Assembly (NCBI GenBank): GCA_035652315.1
Contig: DASREA010000035.1
Location: 62,001-126,000, forward strand
DNA: 64,000 bases
Source: CANKHA01 sp035652315
Lineage (GTDB): Bacteria > Pseudomonadota > Alphaproteobacteria > Rhizobiales > Xanthobacteraceae
Direction of reading: 5' to 3'
Part shown: positions 61,563 to 64,000 of the stretch, piece after piece
Layout of the letters: every line of letters begins with the position of its first letter
Position numbering within the stretch: the stretch's first letter is position 1
The notes under the pieces: generated by a model
What the model was told of the DNA's origin: nothing
Seen by the model: the letters and a program-made list of their open reading frames with translations, nothing else
The model's database searches: none
Program-made: the position numbers and the translations under genes

Positions 61563-63494
61563 TTAATGCAGCCAACGCTCCGCCCAGGCACGCACCATGA
61601 GGATATTCCACATGCCGGTGGCGTTGGTCTCGACGCCGGCGATATGCCTCTTCCAGAGTTCCTGGATGCGGTCAGAATCGAAAATGCCGTCGTCGCTGGT
61701 CCGGCGCGGGGCCAGTAATTCCTCGGCCCAGCCGCGCAGCGGTCCGCGCAGCCATTCCGCAAGCGGCACCGAGAAGCCTCGCTTCGGACGGTCGATCAAG
61801 GATGGCGGCAGGTAGCGAGCGAGGACTTGGCGAAGCAGATGTTTTGGCTCGCGATCGTCATGGCGGAGCGATGCGGGAAGCGACCAGACATATTCCACCA
61901 GCCGATGATCGAGCAGCGGCACCCGTGCTTCGAGTGCGACGGCCATCGAGCACCGGTCGACCTTGGTCAGGATGTCGTCGGGCAAATAGGTCACGGTATC
62001 CTGCGCCTGCATCCGCAGCCTCAAATCGGGCAGCGACGTTTCCAGGTTAGGAATGAGCGGCAGCGGCAATTCGTGTGTTGCTCGTCGGAGAGGCAATGGA
62101 CCGGCGAGGCCGACGGCCGCCAGCGCCAGCGCCGCGTCGTCCGGCGTCGCGGCGGACAGGGCGAGACCGAGCCGCCGCGCCTTTTCGCCGGCTCGTTCGG
62201 CGCGTCCGGCATCGAGCAAGGCGGCCGCCGCTTTCTCAACCAGCGGTTCCGGAAACTTTGTTGCAAGCCGTGCAAGGGCCGCGCGGAGCGGACGCGGCAC
62301 TCGGCCGGCATGGCGCCAAATAGACGTGAGCCAGTCGTATTTCGGATAGCCGCCGAATAATTCGTCGCCGCCATCCCCTGAAAGGGCGACGGTCACATGC
62401 CGGCGCGTGACCTGGGAAACGAGATAGGTCGGCAACTGCGACGAATCGGCAAAAGGTTCGTCGAACCAGTTCGGCACGTCGGCGACCAGATCGAGGACGC
62501 GCTTCGGCTCGATCGTGACTTCGGTGTGCTCCGTCCCCAGGCGATCGGCCACCTCGCGTGCGAATTTCGCCTCGTCGTAAGCCGCCGCCTCAAATCCCAC
62601 GGTGAATGTGCGGACCGGTCGATCGGCACTCGCCTGCATGGCGGCAACCACCGCCGATGAATCGATGCCGCCGGAGAGGAAGGCGCCCAGCGGAACGTCG
62701 GAAATCATCCGCCGCCGCACGCTATCGCGAAGAAGCGCATCGATCCCTTCGACAGCTTCCGCCCGGCCGATGGTATCGTTCCGGCGCCGCGCGATCACAT
62801 CGGCAAGTTTCCAAAAGGTGCTGACGACCGGCTCATGCCCGGGCTGTACCGTCAGGATCGTCCCCGGCGGCAGTTTGAAAACGCCGCGGAAAACCGTGGC
62901 GGGCGAGGGCACATAGCTGTAGCGAAGCACCGAAGCGATAGCGTTGGGATCGACATCCTTGCGGAACGACGGATGCGCCATCAGCGCCCGCAATTCCGAG
63001 CCGAACAGCAGAACATCGTTCAACAGCGTCCAATAGAGCGGCTTGATGCCAAGCCGGTCGCGCACGAGCCGCAACGTTCGGGTTTGCCGGTCGAAGACGG
63101 CAAACGAGAACATGCCGATGAAGCGATCGACCGCCGCCTCCGGCCCCCATTCGCCGAAGGCCGCCAGCATCACCTCGGTATCGGAGCTGCTGCGGAACGT
63201 GTGGCCGCGGGCCGCGAGCTCCGCGCGCAATTCGCGGAAATTGTAAACCTCGCCGTTATAGCTGATGACATAGCGCCCGTCCGCGGAATGCATCGGCTGC
63301 GCGCCGCCCGGCGAGAGATCGATGATCGCTAGCCGCCGGTGCCCGAGCCCGACGCCCGCCTCTGGGTCGCCCCAAGCATCGCCGCCGTCGGGGCCACGAT
63401 GCGCCAAGGTGTCCACCATCCGTCGCGCGGCCGCTGCGGGATCGCTCTCGCGCGGCTTCGATCGCATGTCGAAGAGCCCGGCGATGCCGCACAT
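61563..63494 (-). CDS. asnB: Asparagine synthetase B-type amidotransferase
   Basis: A 643-residue glutamine-hydrolysing amidotransferase. The N-terminal class II glutaminase starts MCGIAGLFD with catalytic Cys2 and contains SYNGEVYNFRELR and RDRLGIKPLYW. The synthetase domain has the pyrophosphatase loop GAFLSGGIDSSAVVAAM near residue 265. AsnB homologues inside polysaccharide clusters often transfer ammonia to sugar acids or aminosugars; the location beside the glycosyltransferases makes that a plausible alternative to asparagine synthesis. Intergenic space with a palindrome separates it from the divergent wHTH gene. Confidence 0.9.
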   Translation of the reverse strand: MCGIAGLFDMRSKPRESDPAAAARRMVDTLAHRGPDGGDAWGDPEAGVGLGHRRLAIIDLSPGGAQPMHSADGRYVISYNGEVYNFRELRAELAARGHTFRSSSDTEVMLAAFGEWGPEAAVDRFIGMFSFAVFDRQTRTLRLVRDRLGIKPLYWTLLNDVLLFGSELRALMAHPSFRKDVDPNAIASVLRYSYVPSPATVFRGVFKLPPGTILTVQPGHEPVVSTFWKLADVIARRRNDTIGRAEAVEGIDALLRDSVRRRMISDVPLGAFLSGGIDSSAVVAAMQASADRPVRTFTVGFEAAAYDEAKFAREVADRLGTEHTEVTIEPKRVLDLVADVPNWFDEPFADSSQLPTYLVSQVTRRHVTVALSGDGGDELFGGYPKYDWLTSIWRHAGRVPRPLRAALARLATKFPEPLVEKAAAALLDAGRAERAGEKARRLGLALSAATPDDAALALAAVGLAGPLPLRRATHELPLPLIPNLETSLPDLRLRMQAQDTVTYLPDDILTKVDRCSMAVALEARVPLLDHRLVEYVWSLPASLRHDDREPKHLLRQVLARYLPPSLIDRPKRGFSVPLAEWLRGPLRGWAEELLAPRRTSDDGIFDSDRIQELWKRHIAGVETNATGMWNILMVRAWAERWLH

Positions 63495-63553
63495 CAGAGC
63501 GGAACTCTCGCGTCTGCCATCCGGAATTCTCGCTCGCCTTGCCGACAGCCAGC

Positions 63554-63568
63554 GTTCATGCTATGAAC
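63554..63568. promoter_or_regulatory. Palindromic operator candidate between asnB and wHTH gene
   Basis: GTTCAT-GCT-ATGAAC is a perfect 6-bp dyad with a 3-bp centre in the 110-bp region between the divergent asnB gene and the winged-helix gene. The site is 37 bp from the wHTH ATG. The wHTH protein is an obvious candidate binder. Confidence 0.45.
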
Positions 63569-63604
63569 ATTTAATAAAGCTGTCTACTCCGAACCTTGGC
63601 TTGC

Positions 63605-64000
63605 ATGCCGATCGAGTCCGACGAACGTTCCGACGGGTCCGGCCAACCGGATCAAATCCTGCTTGGCGTCCTTAACGCCATCGAGCGGGACGCGCGCACG
63701 TCGCAACGGACCATTTCCCGGGAACTTGGCGTCGCCCTTGGTTTGGCCAATGCCTATCTCAAGCGCTGCGTCGGCAAGGGCTGGATCAAGATCAGCCAGG
63801 TGCCGCCGCGCCGTTATGCCTATTACCTGACTCCCAAGGGATTTGCCGAAAAGACCCGGCTGACGGCGGAATATTTCTCCGCCTCCTTCACCTTCTTCCG
63901 CCGCGCGCGCGAGCAGATGTCCCAATTGATGGCGCAGTGTGCGGCGAACGGTTGGAAACGCATTGCCTTCGCCGGCACATCGGAACTCGCGGAAGTGGGA
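63605..64000 (+). CDS. Winged-helix transcriptional regulator, N-terminal part
   Basis: The first 132 residues of a regulator; the gene runs off the right edge. Residues 17-75 form a winged helix (LLGVLNAIERDARTSQRTISRELGVALGLANAYLKRCVGKGWIKI) followed by RRYAYYLTPKGFAEKTRL, matching the MarR-like regulators associated with exopolysaccharide clusters. From about residue 85 the sequence continues past the length of the short family members (FTFFRRAREQMSQLMAQCAANGWKRIAFAGTSELAEVG), suggesting an extra C-terminal domain. It is divergent from asnB and may control this cluster. Confidence 0.75.
   Translation, partial: MPIESDERSDGSGQPDQILLGVLNAIERDARTSQRTISRELGVALGLANAYLKRCVGKGWIKISQVPPRRYAYYLTPKGFAEKTRLTAEYFSASFTFFRRAREQMSQLMAQCAANGWKRIAFAGTSELAEVG

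Overview
The window is a GC-rich chromosomal segment from an alphaproteobacterium, most probably of the order Hyphomicrobiales (Rhizobiales). The evidence is a permuted two-piece tmRNA gene with an ANDNYAPVAQAA tag, the gene orders sspB-fumC and thyA-folA-hflK-hflC-DUF2065-degP, and the run miaA-ilvB-ilvN-ilvC-leuA. It is mainly core chromosome: no phage, transposase, integrase or CRISPR array was seen.

Region 1 (1-9,330): the N-terminus of a UvrD-type helicase, an acyl-CoA thioesterase, a D-lactate/glycolate-type FAD dehydrogenase behind a tandem 22-bp repeat, a large AsmA-family protein, a small ribbon-helix-helix protein, and fumC-sspB. The tmRNA gene ssrA lies directly upstream of sspB on the same strand, so the tag-encoding RNA and the adaptor for tagged proteins are neighbours. 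Region 2 (9,484-18,255): a split chromate transporter, thyA, folA, hflK-hflC, a DUF2065 protein, a DegP protease, a DUF1015 protein and miaA.

Region 3 (18,252-24,628) is a branched-chain amino acid block. Two leader peptides rich in Ile/Leu/Val precede ilvB and leuA. The ilvB leader has a clear promoter, a start codon only a few bases from the expected transcript start, a 10-bp stem and an intrinsic terminator, which is the layout of ribosome-mediated attenuation.

Region 4 (24,805-32,677) is stress and envelope related: three small exported proteins (two with LTXXQ-like motifs), tRNA-Lys(CTT), DUF488, NnrS, a His/Tyr-rich exported protein, an Hsp20-Lon operon, ChaB and DUF3775. Region 5 (32,773-37,854) holds two paralogous bicupin proteins followed by an EutA-like reactivase with no ethanolamine ammonia-lyase in view, a ribosome hibernation factor fused to a cold-shock-like domain, and a glutathione S-transferase.

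Region 6 (37,891-64,000) is surface polysaccharide: an MsbA-like exporter, galE, a core-type glycosyltransferase, ugd, lptD, kdsD (Kdo precursor), the ADP-heptose pathway (gmhA, gmhB, hldE, hldD), heptosyltransferase waaF, further glycosyltransferases, an O-antigen ligase, a PglF/WbpM-like dehydratase, a WecA-like initiating transferase, an AsnB-type amidotransferase and, at the right edge, a partial winged-helix regulator. Together these make sugar-nucleotide precursors, build lipopolysaccharide core and O-chain, and move LPS to the outer membrane.

The least explained pieces are the bicupin/bicupin/EutA operon, the ilv and leu leaders, the ssrA-sspB arrangement, and the repeated upstream element before the LTXXQ-like genes. 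All calls come from reading motifs by eye; no database search was possible.
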